From Cristatella mucedo (Eukaryota; Bryozoa; Phylactolaemata; Cristatellidae), in assembly GCA_009760855.2 (NCBI GenBank), contig WPIO01000048.1, forward strand, positions 620,001 through 672,500: a DNA stretch of 52,500 nt. Reading direction: 5' to 3'. The translations under genes were made by a program, and so were the position numbers. The notes under the pieces were generated by a model. That model was given only the letters and a program-made list of their open reading frames with translations, did no database searches and was not told the DNA's origin. Shown one piece after another: positions 13,163-24,545 of this stretch (its first letter is position 1; every line of letters begins with the position of its first letter).

Positions 13163-13304
13163 AGAGCGGGTTTGGTCCAGCGGTTAGGTGCTCACCCCGA
13201 CCAAGGTCGGGCTGAGGTCGTGGGCTCGAGCCCCCGAGGCATATGTAAAGCGCCTGAATAGAGATCAAGTTCTCTTGGGGCGCTATACAAATAAGTTATA
13301 TTAT
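13163..13304 (+). repeat. tRNA-derived SINE with LINE-type tail (family S)
   Basis: A polymerase III-like promoter is visible: box A region TGGTCCAGCGGTTAGGTG and box B region GTCGTGGGCTCGAGCCC. These are followed by GTAAAGCGCC, an AATAGAGATCAAGTTCTCTT block and GGGGCGCTATACAAAT. The last part is nearly the 3' tail of LINE A (GTAAAGCGCC, AGAGATTAAGTTCTCTGA, GGGCGCTTTATC). Tail sharing is the known way a SINE recruits a partner LINE's reverse transcriptase. Other copies lie at 44.78 kb, 50.69 kb (minus) and, partly, 31.41 kb. Confidence 0.8.
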
Positions 13305-14992
13305 ATTTAAAATGCCGCAAAGTGATCGCGTTTCCCGACAAGCGATAGGCGCAGCGAACATCGGTTTAGCCGTGGCGGCGAAGCATGACTCGCCACGCGG
13401 GCGGAACTGCGAGATATCGCACGCCAACCTGTGCCAGCTTCTCGATGCGGAAAGGTTGCCGTGACTCTGCGACTCCGGGGCTGTGTAGACCGACCTGCAA
13501 CGAAATCACGGTCGTGTCGCGCTTTCAACCGGACTCGTGGTGATCTCAACCTTTGTAGGAAACTCAGCTGAGCCACGCTAAGAGTTCGATAAAGGCCGTG
13601 GAAGTGGTGCCTGTTAAGAAAGGCGCGGCTCCGCCACTCCGTCGCTCCGTCGACGCGTCCGTCAGCTGCCGCGGCGGCGACGGCTGCTACCCAGGGCGCT
13701 TTCGGCGGCGAGAACCCGAGAACGCGCGGCAGTTACCGTTAGGTTTTAGCCACCGTTGGGGCGGGTACACGAGCTGGACAGTCCGCCTTATTCTTACTCG
13801 ACGGGAAAAGGCGAACGGTATCATCCACTCAATACATTCTAGAATGGCGACGCCGAGAGAGGGCAGGCAGGCAGCCGAGGGGTTAAATACCTTTCTGTGA
13901 GCTCTCGCACGCGCAGCGGCGGCCTGTCCATTGAACGCAGCGACCAGCTGCCGGCAGAATGCTGTCGCGGGATTGGTTATGACGTGTACAGTCTGCATGT
14001 CCCACGCCGTCACTGGCTTGGTGCCTTTGAGCACCGAATCCGACTCGGTCGAGTTACGTGTCTCGTCGAGGCGGCTGCTGTGACGTCGCTGTGAAGCGTC
14101 TTCTGATACGCTGAAGCCTATCTCTGGGTGCTCGAGCGCAGCTGCAATGCCACTTGAGTTAACACCAAAGCGTCCCTACTGCAGTTGGTGGTACTCGATC
14201 GAACGTCAGTGACGCGGTTTTTGCAGAGCGCGAGACGATCGCACCTCCTTCGCAATCTCCGAGACACTAGCGAGCGTCGACCGAAAAGTATCAGCCGTGC
14301 GACCGGTAGATGTGCGCTTTACGTGGCTACACTCTACCTGCAACCGCCAGCGTGTGACAGGAAAATACCTAGCTAGTTTTGTCCGCATTGCTAAAGAAAG
14401 AACCTGTCATTTCGTCCGAGGCTCTTCCACGGCGAAGATTGAATCTTTGTGGCTACGTGCCGGCTGGCCGGAATGTCACCGGCCGTGCGAGCAGTCACAA
14501 TACATGACCCTTCTGTTTGGGTAGCTAGGCCATGAGACAGAAGCGCTGAAAGAATTTTCTCTCCCGACTCGTTTGTCAAACACGACGGTGCTGTTGACTG
14601 CGATGGCGTCCTTGGCCGAATCACTTCCCCAGCGAGCGAGCGTGCTCACGGACAGAGCTCCCAGCTCTAAGTCGCTCTTTCTATTTGGGTGACTACGCTC
14701 ATGCCAAGACCCAGCATCACTTTGAAAACCTGATGGTGCCGCAGGAGCAGATGACTGTTTAACTGATGGCTTCGGGCGTGGCATCGTAACCACCTTGCTT
14801 CACCCCGGCTGGAGTTGCACCGCTCAGCCACCTAATGGGCGCGCTACGCCAGAGCACGTGTCGCCTCACTGCAGCCTGGCCGCATCCCCTGACTGGGTAG
14901 ATTATTGAATGAACGCCCACCAGGGTCATGTGGCCATATCAGCCATGCAGCCGTCATTTCACTTTCTGCCCGCCCACCTGCCTGTATAGACA

Positions 14993-14993
<1 letters not shown>
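13305..14993. other. Intergenic, no supported gene
   Basis: GC-rich stretches carry frames up to about 115 codons on both strands, but none shows a recognisable domain or splice context. Confidence 0.4.
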
Positions 14994-15062
<69 letters not shown>

Positions 15063-15065
15063 TTC
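14994..15065. repeat. (CT)n microsatellite
   Basis: CT run followed by two CTTT interruptions. Confidence 0.95.
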
Positions 15066-15434
15066 TCATTACGCTTAGTGCTCCGGAGCAGCCTACCAGG
15101 CAGCTGAAATACTAGTATGTACGCTTGCCTGCCTGCCTCCAATACAGCTGTCATCATCTCATCCACAAGACGTATGTGGGGAGCTTCGCCATTCATAATT
15201 GTCCATCGTCGAACCGCCACAGCGCAGGCCCCACACACAGCGTCATTGGCGAACAGCAAATCGTATACGGGAAAGATGCGTGCTCCGAGGCTGACATCAA
15301 ATATGCAATTAGTATAACCATGCAACCGTAATAGTACTTCGCCGTCCTAACACTGTGTCAAATTTTTGAGCTAATTTCTCCGTTGGGAAAGCTCTGCTGC
15401 GAGTGAGTAACGATTAACCCAGGAATGCTGACTT

Positions 15435-15640
15435 GGGCAGAGTCTCTCTTTAATCTCGCTGCAGCATTTGCTGCGATTGATCAGTCAATCGTTATTGAGC
15501 ACTAGTCGTCGAGCCAAAGCAGTGCGTCGCAGGCACCGAGTTACATCCGCTGGTCGTTTTATCTCACTCAGGGAAATCCGAAAGTAGATGTAAATGGAAG
15601 ACGATCAGCAGGAGCCAGTTAGAAAAGCCTGTCAGCTAGA
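15435..15640 (+). pseudogene. Decayed LINE RT fragment
   Basis: The plus frame reads like ESLFNLAAAFAAIDQSIV, matching the RT palm motif A of LINE A (LVLLDLSAAFDTIDHKVL). Later blocks resemble SYIRWS and a DVNGR element. The stretch is heavily mutated, so it is an old copy or a related family. Confidence 0.5.
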
Positions 15641-16715
15641 ACAAGTTGCAGTAGTATGCAAATCGGCTCGACCATCATATCTACTTTGGTCTCTGGACGG
15701 AAGCGTTGTGATCCCTTCGAAATGAGTTTCCCTGAGGTGAGCGAACCAGCTCTGCAGTCAAGGCCGCCTGCTTTCACTTTCGTAAAGCTTGAAGACGCTC
15801 AATTGCCGAGATGAGTACAAGACAGCCAATCTGTTCGAGACATTTCCGATGTAGCCATGAGCTTGAAGCACTACACTGACCAGATCATCGCTGTCGAGAT
15901 ACAACCTATTCTCGATTTAAGAACTAGAATGGCTTCAAACGGGCGAGTTGATAATCTGTGGGTAGCATTCATAATTGCATGAGGCATTTAATAATTAGGG
16001 TAGTTATATTCTAGTTTTTGTGCCAGGTAGCTAAGAGGCGCTATATCCGTCTTACGAGCGTTGTCCTTGTTAACTAATTCTGGAGCTGTGGACACAAGGA
16101 ACACTCCGAGGCTGCTAAACAGACGGCTACGTGACATGGATGCCGGGTCTGTTAGCTACTGACTGAGTACAGAAAGCCACTCAGGCTTTGAGTGGGCTGA
16201 GCTGTGCAAAACTACCCTGGTGTCTTTGTGGACTTGCGGAGTTACAGACGGAGATGCATTAAATTATTCGGACGTGCACTCATATCAATGTCTCGGGCTT
16301 TCGATGCTGCCACGTGTCACGTGACACAATCACCTGATGCCGCTGTTGCTGCTGCTGCCGAGCACAGATACCTTCGGTTTGCCCGCGTGTGTCGGTGCTG
16401 TATGCGCAAGTCGTCAGCCGCTCGGGCTTGTGAGGCTCGGGGCTTCACTCATATCGGTCTCAGGTTGGCATAGACTAGAGCGGTTACAATCGCTGTGTTT
16501 GTGGTCCCAGGGCGCTATCAAGAGGAAAAGGGTATCCGAATAAACAGTCCAGTTTGCATAGCGGTACAAGGGCTTTAACTGCGATCACCGCCGCTCGCAG
16601 CGGGCGATAGAGGCTTTCATACCCAAGGCCCGGGTCAGTAAGAGTGAACTCCTTAGCGGGGAGCTTAGACCTAGCAACACTAGACACCCCACGAGAGCAC
16701 AGTCACACTCTTACA
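15641..16715. other. Intergenic, nothing firm
   Basis: No supported gene. A short match to the LINE B tail (GGAGTTACAGACGGAGATGCATTA) lies at about 16239-16262. Confidence 0.35.
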
Positions 16716-16950
16716 GTCAAAATTTACGGTGCAAAACTCGGCAGCTAGGCTTCTCTGTCACTAATGTCTTAACTGTCACCTTACACCACAGCTCACCAAT
16801 CTTTTTAGGCTGTCTTTCATGCAGCGCATCTACAACAAGGCTCTGTCACTAACCTATTAGTCCCGCTTATTTCCTGCCCCGGCTAATTTATCTGAACTAA
16901 TTTCGAATCCCCGGCCTCTCGTTGCGCTACGTGCTCTGAGCCAGCTCTCA
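16716..16950 (+). pseudogene. Decayed LINE C-terminal fragment
   Basis: The DNA resembles LINE A around TGCAAAACTCGGCAGCTAGG (compare 20.03 kb), followed by frame-broken C-terminal-like sequence ending near VALRALSQLS. It runs into the 29-bp tandem repeat. Confidence 0.45.
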
Positions 16951-17010
16951 TAGCGCTACGTGCTCTGAGCCAGCTCTCATAGCACTACCTGATCTGAGCC
17001 AGCTCACATG
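16924..17010 (+). repeat. 29-bp tandem repeat, 3 units
   Basis: Two identical 29-bp units (GCGCTACGTGCTCTGAGCCA plus nine more bases) at 16924-16952 and 16953-16981, then a diverged third unit to 17010. There is no spacer between units. Confidence 0.9.
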
Positions 17011-17322
17011 ACGTTACCAGGTCTTCCGACTTGAATCGATTGCTTGTGCCCCTCAGAAATCCACCTGGAGATAGCGCCTTCAGTTACTTTACCACCAAAC
17101 TTGAAATTCACAATCAAATGGCTTCAGGTATTACCCTCATTAGGTAGAACATTATACCAATACTAATAATAATATAATCATCTACTTGCTCCTCGTTGCT
17201 TTTAATTTGTCAGAGTAGATTGTCTCATCATGTGATTGTGCTTTGCGAAACTGTGCCAGCCACGATTAAGGGCAAGAGCAGCACTCTTTTAGGTAGCGAA
17301 ACAGCGAACGTGTCTGATTTTC

Positions 17323-17850
17323 ATAATAATAATAATGCACTTGATAAAGCGCCCTCAGATAACTTAATTTCTTTCTAGGCGCTTTACATTTGCTGCAAAG
17401 GGAAATGCAATTAGATGGTAAGTAAAATCATGCTTGATAAACAAACAAAAAGAGTAACGTGGTTAGGGGTGACATGCACAGGATCAGCATGCAAATGTGG
17501 TTAGTGGCAGCATGCACAGTGTCAGCACGCATAAGCACGGGAAGGACGAATCACAGGGACCCACTAAATGCTGTCCTAAATAGGTCTGTTCTTAAGTTCC
17601 TTTTAAATGTGGTCAGGTCAGGGGATGTTCTGACGCAGGTCGGGAGGGAGTTCCAGGCTTTGGGAGCATACGAACTAAATGCACGGTCTCCAAAGGATTT
17701 GAGGTTTGTACGGGGTAATTGTGGACTGTTGGATTCCGAAAAGCGGGTGGTACGATGCTTAACCTGATGGGGGAGTAGATCTGAGAGATAGGCTGGAGCC
17801 ATAGAATGAAGTGACCTAAAAGTGAGCGACAAAACCTTGAAGTCAATAAA
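17323..17850 (-). pseudogene. LINE A 3' half, minus strand
   Basis: The (AAT)n/hairpin tail at 17323-17395 is followed on the minus strand by the 3'UTR and the ORF2 C-terminus (FKVLSLTFRSLHSMAPAYLS, FGDRAFSSYAPKAWNSLP, FKRNLRTDLFRTAFSGSL). The frame is intact for about 110 codons. It is truncated upstream at about 17850, typical 5' truncation of a LINE insertion. Confidence 0.9.
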
Positions 17851-18480
17851 GCGCTTGAAGACATACCAAAGTCTTAGGAAGCTTAGGCTGATCAACTTCT
17901 TATATTATTATTATCGACAGCTCATAATGAAGACGAAATCGGTAGTTCTTTCACAATCCGGAGACTGCTGCTTTGATCCACGTCAGATATGCGTGCGCCG
18001 CCCACTCTTGCGTCACGCCTTCTCCAGCGCCTTCGCATCCGTTCTCTCACGGAGACCGCTGGGTAGGCCGCAAAATACCGAATCAAATGCTCCGGGCCAT
18101 ACAGCGGGCTTCGCCAGATTGGCCGTCTGCGCAAGCACTAATCGGGTCCGGGCTCGGGTGCACGTGTTGCGACTGAGCACGTCTCTTTATGGTGTCTCAC
18201 ACGTATTGTGTCGATGCCGCCGCAGGCACCGCTGAGTTGGTAGACAAAAGTACACGCACATCTTCAAATATCTCGCCTATCCTCCAAGCACCTTACCTAC
18301 CATCAGTACCTTAAGCGTGACCCGCGGTACACCAGCGTCTCGTAGCGGGGGCTCGTCCGCTCGCCGCGCGATTGATAACATCACGCGGGTTTGACGAATT
18401 ATCGAAATCCAATGCAGTTCACTCTAAAGAGGCTAAAAAGGACAGGAAATTGTCTTTTACGAACTCAGATTTTGAGTGAA
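17851..18480. other. Intergenic, no supported gene
   Basis: A short ATT run at 17901-17912 may be the end of another LINE tail. Open frames lack domains. Confidence 0.35.
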
Positions 18481-19400
18481 TATTTTTGCACATCTTTTAT
18501 TCTACGCACCCATTAAATTTCGCGCCATTATTCGTTCTCGACTCCTGCAAATTTCCTGCAAAGACGGTGGAGGCCTGTACCGCAAGTCATTTTAGGCCCC
18601 TTCAAATCTACCAAAAATAAGCTGCAAAAAGGTCTAGCAAGTTTTGAATATAAAACCACCGTGTGTGTCAAGTGTGCCCAGAAAATGTCGTGCCATTCCG
18701 CTCACGCGTTTCACGAAGTCCACCAAAATAGATTGCAGCACTCAGACCCACGCCGCAATCCACCGCAATCCGCCAAAATCCACTGCATTCCACTAGTAAA
18801 AGAAAGAAATAATGTGCGAAAGCTCTTTCTTTGATTGCAAGAGACAGTAAACTCTGTAAAAAAGGTTTACTCAAAAATCTTTACTTGCGTTGGCCAACGT
18901 GGGCGTTCTCGTACAATGCGCTTCAATCAACTGTAACTGCCCGTGGACGTAAGGCAACCCACTGAAATCCACAACAAAATGACTAGAAATAGATTGATCC
19001 GAGCTCCAGTTTTTATTACGTGTGAAAGAACACTGTGTTATGTGTGTTAGGTGCACACTCACGTAAATTCAGGAAGTTGCGCGTCCGACAACTAAGGCAA
19101 TGCGCCGAAATTGCCCGAGATGGCCTGGAAAAATTGCACAAGTCAGTCTAATCCCCTGCAAAAACTCCTTAAATAATCATAGCAAAGCTTTAATCTACAT
19201 TTCATGCAGTATCAGGCTCAGTTCAAAGTGCACCCAAACGTCTAGCCCCGTTGAGCGTGCGCGTTCTCAGACAATCAAAGCCCTGCAATCGACTGCTACG
19301 GCCCGGTCCCATACTGCAATCGACCGCAACCTACCGAAGTTCACTGCAAAACGGCTACAAAACGTACACTAGAAGCTCTAATTATGATTTCACATGGCTA
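18481..19400. repeat. Decayed satellite-like block 1
   Basis: Recurring short phrases such as AATCCACYGCAAT, CCAAAAT(A)GC, TGCAATCGACTGC, AAGTGCACCC and AAGCTCYAAT return at loose spacing of roughly 170-200 bp. The same phrases occur at 23.3-23.7 and 24.18-24.5 kb. This suggests an old tandem or dispersed repeat now strongly diverged. The period is estimated by eye. Confidence 0.45.
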
Positions 19401-19439
19401 TAATCTTCGTTTAAATGTGTAATCGCTCAATTTAAATAA

Positions 19440-20665
19440 TAAAAACGGGTCTCGGTGGACAAGCTCAACTCATATATTGAAACTTCAAACCTAGCTAGTA
19501 AGTTTCAGTCTGGCTTTAGAGCTAACCACTCCACAGAATCAGCATTGCTTAGGGTGCACGACGACCTACTCAGGAATACCTTTGCTTTGATCCCTCCCAG
19601 CCTTCGAGCACCTCAAATTCTCTCAACTCCCTTGCTGTATGTTTTGATGAAATCCAAACATGGATGGCAGCCAATTTTCTAAAACTAAACGATAATAAAA
19701 CTAACTTATTAGTTATAGGCAAACCCAATGTGAGTCGGAAATTGGAAAGGCTAACGCTCAAAATTGCCTCTGCCAGCATATCTCCTGTTGAATCAGCTCA
19801 AAATCTAGGTGTCATGTTCCACAGTGACATTTCGTTAGATGACCACATCAGCTCCACAATCAAGTCTGCCTACTTTCAGCTACATAACATTGCTAAAATT
19901 CGGGCTTATTTAGATAAGGATACCACGTCTAAGTTGGTCCATGCATTTGTGACATCCCGTCTTGACTTCTGTAAGTCACTGCTTGCTGGTCTACCGGCAT
20001 GTGCAATCAGGCGATTGCAGTTAGCGCAAAACTCCGCAGCTAGGCTTGTCTGTTGTGAGCGGTGCAGTTGCAACATCACACCACTTCTCGCCGATCTGCA
20101 CTGGCTCCCAGTCAAGCAACGCATCGACTTCAAGGTTTTGTCGCTCACTTTTTCGTCACCTACCGAACTTCATTTTTTGGCTCTAGCCTATCTCTCAGAT
20201 CTACTCCTCCATAAGTCCAAGCATAGTACCACCCGCTTTTCGGAATCCAACAGTTTATTAATACATCGTACAAACCTCAAATCCTTTGGAGACCGTGCAT
20301 TTAGTTCGTATGGTCCCAAAGCCTGGAACTCTCTCCCGACCTGCATCAGAACATCCCCTGACCTGACCACATTTAAAAGGAACTTAAAAACACACCTATT
20401 TAGGACAGCATTTAGTGGGTCCCTGTGATTCGTCCTTCCCGTGCTTATGCGTGCTGACACTGTGCATGCTGCCACTAACCACATTGGCATGCTGACCATG
20501 TGCATGTCACCCCTAACCATGGTACTCGTTTTGTTTGTGTATCAAGCATGATATTACTCACCATTCAATTGCATTTCCCTTTGCATCAAATGTAAAGCGC
20601 CTAGAGAGAGATTGAGTTCTCTGAGGGCGCTTTATCAAGTGCATGATTATTATTATTATTACTGC
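19440..20665 (+). pseudogene. LINE A, longest 3' copy of ORF2
   Basis: A non-LTR retrotransposon of the CR1/L2 type. The plus strand encodes SKFQSGFRANHSTESALLRV and then, after a deletion that removes the QGSVLGP and YADD palm motifs, a 254-codon frame from MAANFLKLNDNKTNLLVIGK to FKRNLKTHLFRTAFSGSL. The 3'UTR, hairpin tail (20,592-20,640) and (ATT)n end at about 20,660 follow. It is the least broken C-terminal half in the window and serves as reference for the other copies. The endonuclease domain is absent and the RT core is deleted, so it is dead. Confidence 0.92.
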
Positions 20666-20739
20666 CATCACGGCTACACACGGTGACCCGGGTCGTAGTA
20701 GAAGTAGGACTCTGCCGCCTAGCGACCCCTAGATATTAA

Positions 20740-22030
20740 TTATTCGATCCTGCCTAATTTAGTTGTCAAAGAACTTGAGCACCTACCGCCCACTCTCCCT
20801 TCTGCCATTCCTATCAAAGACACTTGAACGGGTCGTGGCGGACCAGCAAAACTAATATATCAAAACCTCACACCTTGCTAGTAAGTTCCAGTCGGCTTTA
20901 GAGCTAATCACTCCACAGAGTCAGCTTTGCTTAGGGAATACAACGAACTACCTAGGAATGCAGACATGGGTAGAGTATCTCTGCTTGTTTTGCTCGATCT
21001 TTCGGCAGCTTTTGATACCATCGATCACAAAGTTCTTCTAGAGCGCTTCTCATCTCGCCTGGGCATCACTGGCACTGCTCTGCAGTGGTTCAGGTCCTAT
21101 CTCGGCGGGAGACTCCAGAGTATTGACGTGAATGGACAAAAATGATCCAAGGAACCTCTGAAATATGGAGTACCTCAGGGCCCCGTGCTAGGTCCGGTTC
21201 TCACGGTTTATACTCTCCCTCTTGCTGATGTGATTGCCAAGTACAATCTAGGCTTTCACTTCTATGCGGATGACACTCAGTTGTACCTTTGATTTGATTC
21301 CTCCCAGCCTTCGAGCACCTCAAACTCTCTATCCACTTACTGCATGCATTGATGACATCCGCACATGGATGGCAGCAAATTTTCTAAAACTAAACGATGA
21401 CGAAACTTACTTACTAGTTATGGGCAAACCCAGTGTGAGTTGCCACATTACTCCACTTCTCGCCGACCTGCTCTGGTTACCAGTCAAGCAACGGATTGAC
21501 TTCAAGGTTTTGTCGCTCACTTTTAGGTCTCTTCATTCTATGGCTCCAGCCTATCTTTCAGATATACTACCCCATCAGGCAAAGCATCGTACCACTCGCT
21601 TTTCGGAATCCAACAGTCTAGAAATACCTCGTACAAACCTTAAATCCTTTGGAGACCGTGCATTTAGCTCGTATGCTCCCACAGCCTGGAACTCCCTCCC
21701 GACCTGCATCAGAACATCCCCTGACCTGACCACATTTAAAAGGAACTTAAAAACATACCTATTTAGGACAGCATGTAGTGGGTCCTTGTGATTCGTCCTC
21801 AATGTGCTTATGCGTGCTGACACTGTTCATGCTGCCACTAACCACATTTGCATGCTGACCCAGTGCATGTAACCCCTAACCATGTTATTCATTTTGTTTG
21901 TTTTTCAAGCATGATTTTACTTACTATTCTATTGCGTATCACTTTGCAGCAAATGTAAAGCGCCTAGAAAGAGATTAAGTTCTCTGAGGGCGCTTTATCA
22001 AGTGCAATATTATTATTATTATTATTATTC
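20740..22030 (+). pseudogene. LINE A copy with RT motifs A to D
   Basis: The plus strand shows the motif A region LVLLDLSAAFDTIDHKVLLE, then LQWFRSYLGGRLQSIDVNGQ, a [12 protein letters not shown] motif (S changed to P) and [11 protein letters not shown], followed by MAANFLKLNDDETYLLVMGK. At about 21,437 there is a deletion joining GKPSVS directly to [16 protein letters not shown], about 190 residues shorter than the copy at 19.7 kb. C-terminus, hairpin tail (21,953-22,000) and (ATT)n follow. Stops and frame changes make it non-functional. Confidence 0.92.
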
Positions 22031-22945
22031 AGAGATTGGAAAGGCTGACACTCAAAATTGGCTCTGCCAGCATATCTCCAGTTGAATCAGCTCGAAATCT
22101 AGGTGTCATATTCCAAAGCGACCTCTCGTTAGACGACCATATCAGCTCCACAGTCAAATCTGCCTATTTTCAGCTTCATAACATTGCTGAAATTCGGGCT
22201 TGTTTAGATAAGGATACCACGTCCAAGTTGGTCCATGCATTCGTGACATCCCGTCTCGACTTCTGCAACTCACTGCTTGCTGGCCTACCGGCACGTGATT
22301 CAGGCTATTGCAGCTGTTGCAAAACACAGCAGCCAGGCTTGTCTGTCGTGAGCGTCACAGTTGCCACATTACTTCACTTCTCGCCGACCTGCACTGGTTA
22401 CCAGTCAAGCAACGGATTGACGTCAAGGTTTTGTCGATCACTTTTAGGTCACTTCATTCCTTGGCTCCAGCCTATCTCTCAGATCTACTCCCCCATCAGG
22501 CCAAGCATCGTACCACCCGCTTTTCGGAATCCAACAGTCTACAAATACCCCGTACAAACCTCAAATCCTTTGGAGACCGTGCATTTAGTTCGTATGCTCC
22601 CAAAGCCTGGAACTCCCTCCCGACCTGCGTCAGAACATCCCCTGACCTGACCACATTTAAAAGGAACTTAAGAATAGACCTATTCAGGAAAGCATTTCGT
22701 GGGTCCCTGTGATACGTCCTTGATGTGCTTATGGGTGCTGACACTGTGCATGCTGCCACTAACCACATGTGCATGCTGACCCTGTGCATGTCACCCCTAA
22801 CCATGTAATTCATTTTGTTTGCTTATCAAGCATGATCTTACTCACCATTCAATTGTATTTACATTTGCAGCAAATGTAAAGCGCCTAGAGAGAGATTAAG
22901 TTTTCTGAGGGCGCTTTATCAATTGCATTATTGTTATTGCGATTT
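22031..22945 (+). pseudogene. LINE A 3' copy, tandem
   Basis: It starts directly after the (ATT)n end of the previous copy with LERLTLKIGSASISPVESAR and runs through the C-terminal blocks in two frames to the hairpin tail at 22,875-22,925. A frameshift lies at about 22,295. It is 5'-truncated. Confidence 0.9.
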
Positions 22946-23295
22946 TATTCCCATTCATGTTCCAAAGTGACCTCTCGTTAGACGACCACATCAGCTCCAC
23001 AGTCAAGTCTCCCTACTTTTAGCTACACAACATTGCTAAAATTCGGGTTTTCTTAGATAAGGATACCACGTAACATTGCTGAAATTCGGGTTTGCTTAGA
23101 TAAGGATACCACGTCTAAGTTGGTCCATGCATTTGTGACATCCCGTCCTGACTTCTGTAACTTACTGCTTGCTGGTCTACGGGCATGTGCGACCAGGCGA
23201 TTGCAGCTGGTGCAAAAATCCGCAGCTAGGCTTGTCTGTCGTAAGCGTCGCAGTTGCCACATCACACCACTTCTCGCCGATCTGCACTGGCTCGG
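22946..23295 (+). pseudogene. LINE A internal fragment with 60-bp duplication
   Basis: This covers the block from FQSDLSLDDHISSTVKS to the [11 protein letters not shown] region, then stops abruptly at the satellite-like sequence. The phrase ACATTGCTRAAATTCGGGTT plus the following DKDTT codons occurs twice (about 23,028 and 23,072), a local tandem duplication. Confidence 0.85.
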
Positions 23296-23740
23296 GCAGT
23301 AAATGGCAATCGACGGCTAGGGCCTGGGAAAATGCGGTAATCCACTATGATCCGTCGCAATTTATCGGAAAGTGGCTGGGCCAAACTCTAACTTCTGTTG
23401 CGTATTACTGTGCACTGTGTTAAAAGTGCAGTCGCATAATTTCAACCAATTTGTACGTATAACTTCGGGCCACGTGTGGCAATCGCCACAGGGGGGGGGG
23501 TACCATACCGTACTACGTAGAGAAAAAACACCAAAAATAGCTGGACGAAGCTCCAATTCTCACTCTACACGATATTTCACAGTGCGTGCACATAATTTTA
23601 AAAACCTGTAGGCGTTCAGTTCCGGGACATGCTTGACAATTGATGGTGACTGCCCCGGAAACACGTAATCCCATACAGATTTTTGACAAACAGACACCAA
23701 GATGCTTGGCGAAGTTCCTATTTAGATTTCTCACTCACAG
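23296..23740. repeat. Decayed satellite-like block 2
   Basis: Shares phrases with 18.48-19.40 kb: TGGCAATCGAC, GGCCTGGGAAAATGCGG, AATCCACTATGATCC, AAAGTGCAGTCGCATAATTT and CCAAAAATAGCTGGACGAAG. A (G)10 run is at about 23,492. Confidence 0.4.
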
Positions 23741-23754
23741 TTGTATCTTTTTTT

Positions 23755-24160
23755 GGGTGTTCCGCTGACATTCTATTGTTGATACTTGCTCTGGAGACCC
23801 TGCCTTTAGTTCATCTGCTCCCGAAGCTTGGAACTCACTCCCGACTGACGTCAAGATATCACCTGATTTGACACATTTAAAAAAGCTAAAAACGCATCCA
23901 TTTATCACTGCGTTTAGTGGGTCCGTATGATTCGACCTTTATGTGCTCATTCGTGCTGACACTGCGCATGCTGCCACCAACCATGCTTGCATGCTGACCC
24001 TGTGCATGTAACCCCTAACCATGTTATTCTTGATTTTTAGTGAGCATGCTACCACTAACCATTCGATCATGTTTCCTTTGCAGCGAATGTAAAGCATCAA
24101 GAGAGACAGAGATATTGAGTTCTCTGAGGGCGCTTTATCAAGTGTGTTCTTATTATTACA
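23755..24160 (+). pseudogene. LINE A subfamily 2, 3' end
   Basis: Plus-strand C-terminal remnants (GDPAFSSSAPEAWNSLP-like, then TFKKAKNAS-like) and a 3'UTR with GAGCATGCTACCACTAACCA, followed by a hairpin tail with ATCAAGAGAGACAGAGATATTG. The 3'UTR wording differs from the 20-22 kb copies and matches 11.56 and 46.18 kb, so it is a separate subfamily. Confidence 0.75.
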
Positions 24161-24179
24161 TTGCAATAAACGATAATGA

Positions 24180-24545
24180 TCATTGCCAACGCCGGAATCT
24201 ACTCAAATCCACCGCGAATCTACCACAAATCGGCTGTGTGAAGGTAAAGTTTAGATTGGGTATTACATAGTATGTTTCTAAGTGCAGCCGCGTCATTTGA
24301 ACCCAATAGATGCGTACAATATCGGACAATGCACAGCAATCTATTGCAATGGCTAGCTAGTGCTAATGCAGAAATTCGTGACGATCTATCAAAAATCGTC
24401 GAAAAATTAGCTATGCAGAGCTATGATTCACGTTACATACTTTCTTTCACATGTAATTTCACATCTGTAAACATTATACAAAATGTCGGCGTAATTTTGC
24501 ACAGTTATTTTCGGGCATTGCACAGCATGTGGCATGCTATGCTCT
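24180..24545. repeat. Decayed satellite-like block 3
   Basis: Phrases CGGAATCTACTCAAATCCACC, AAGTGCAGCCGCGTCATTTG, CAATGCACAGCAATCTATTG and CAAAAATCGTCGAAAAATTAGC echo blocks 1 and 2. Confidence 0.4.

Noticed and set aside
13163-13240. Functional tRNA gene
   Set aside because: Box A and B are present, but no cloverleaf with a paired acceptor stem can be drawn and the 3' side is a LINE-type tail, so it is a SINE.
16924-17010. CRISPR-like array (29-bp repeats)
   Set aside because: Units are directly adjacent with no spacers, and the context is an animal genome.
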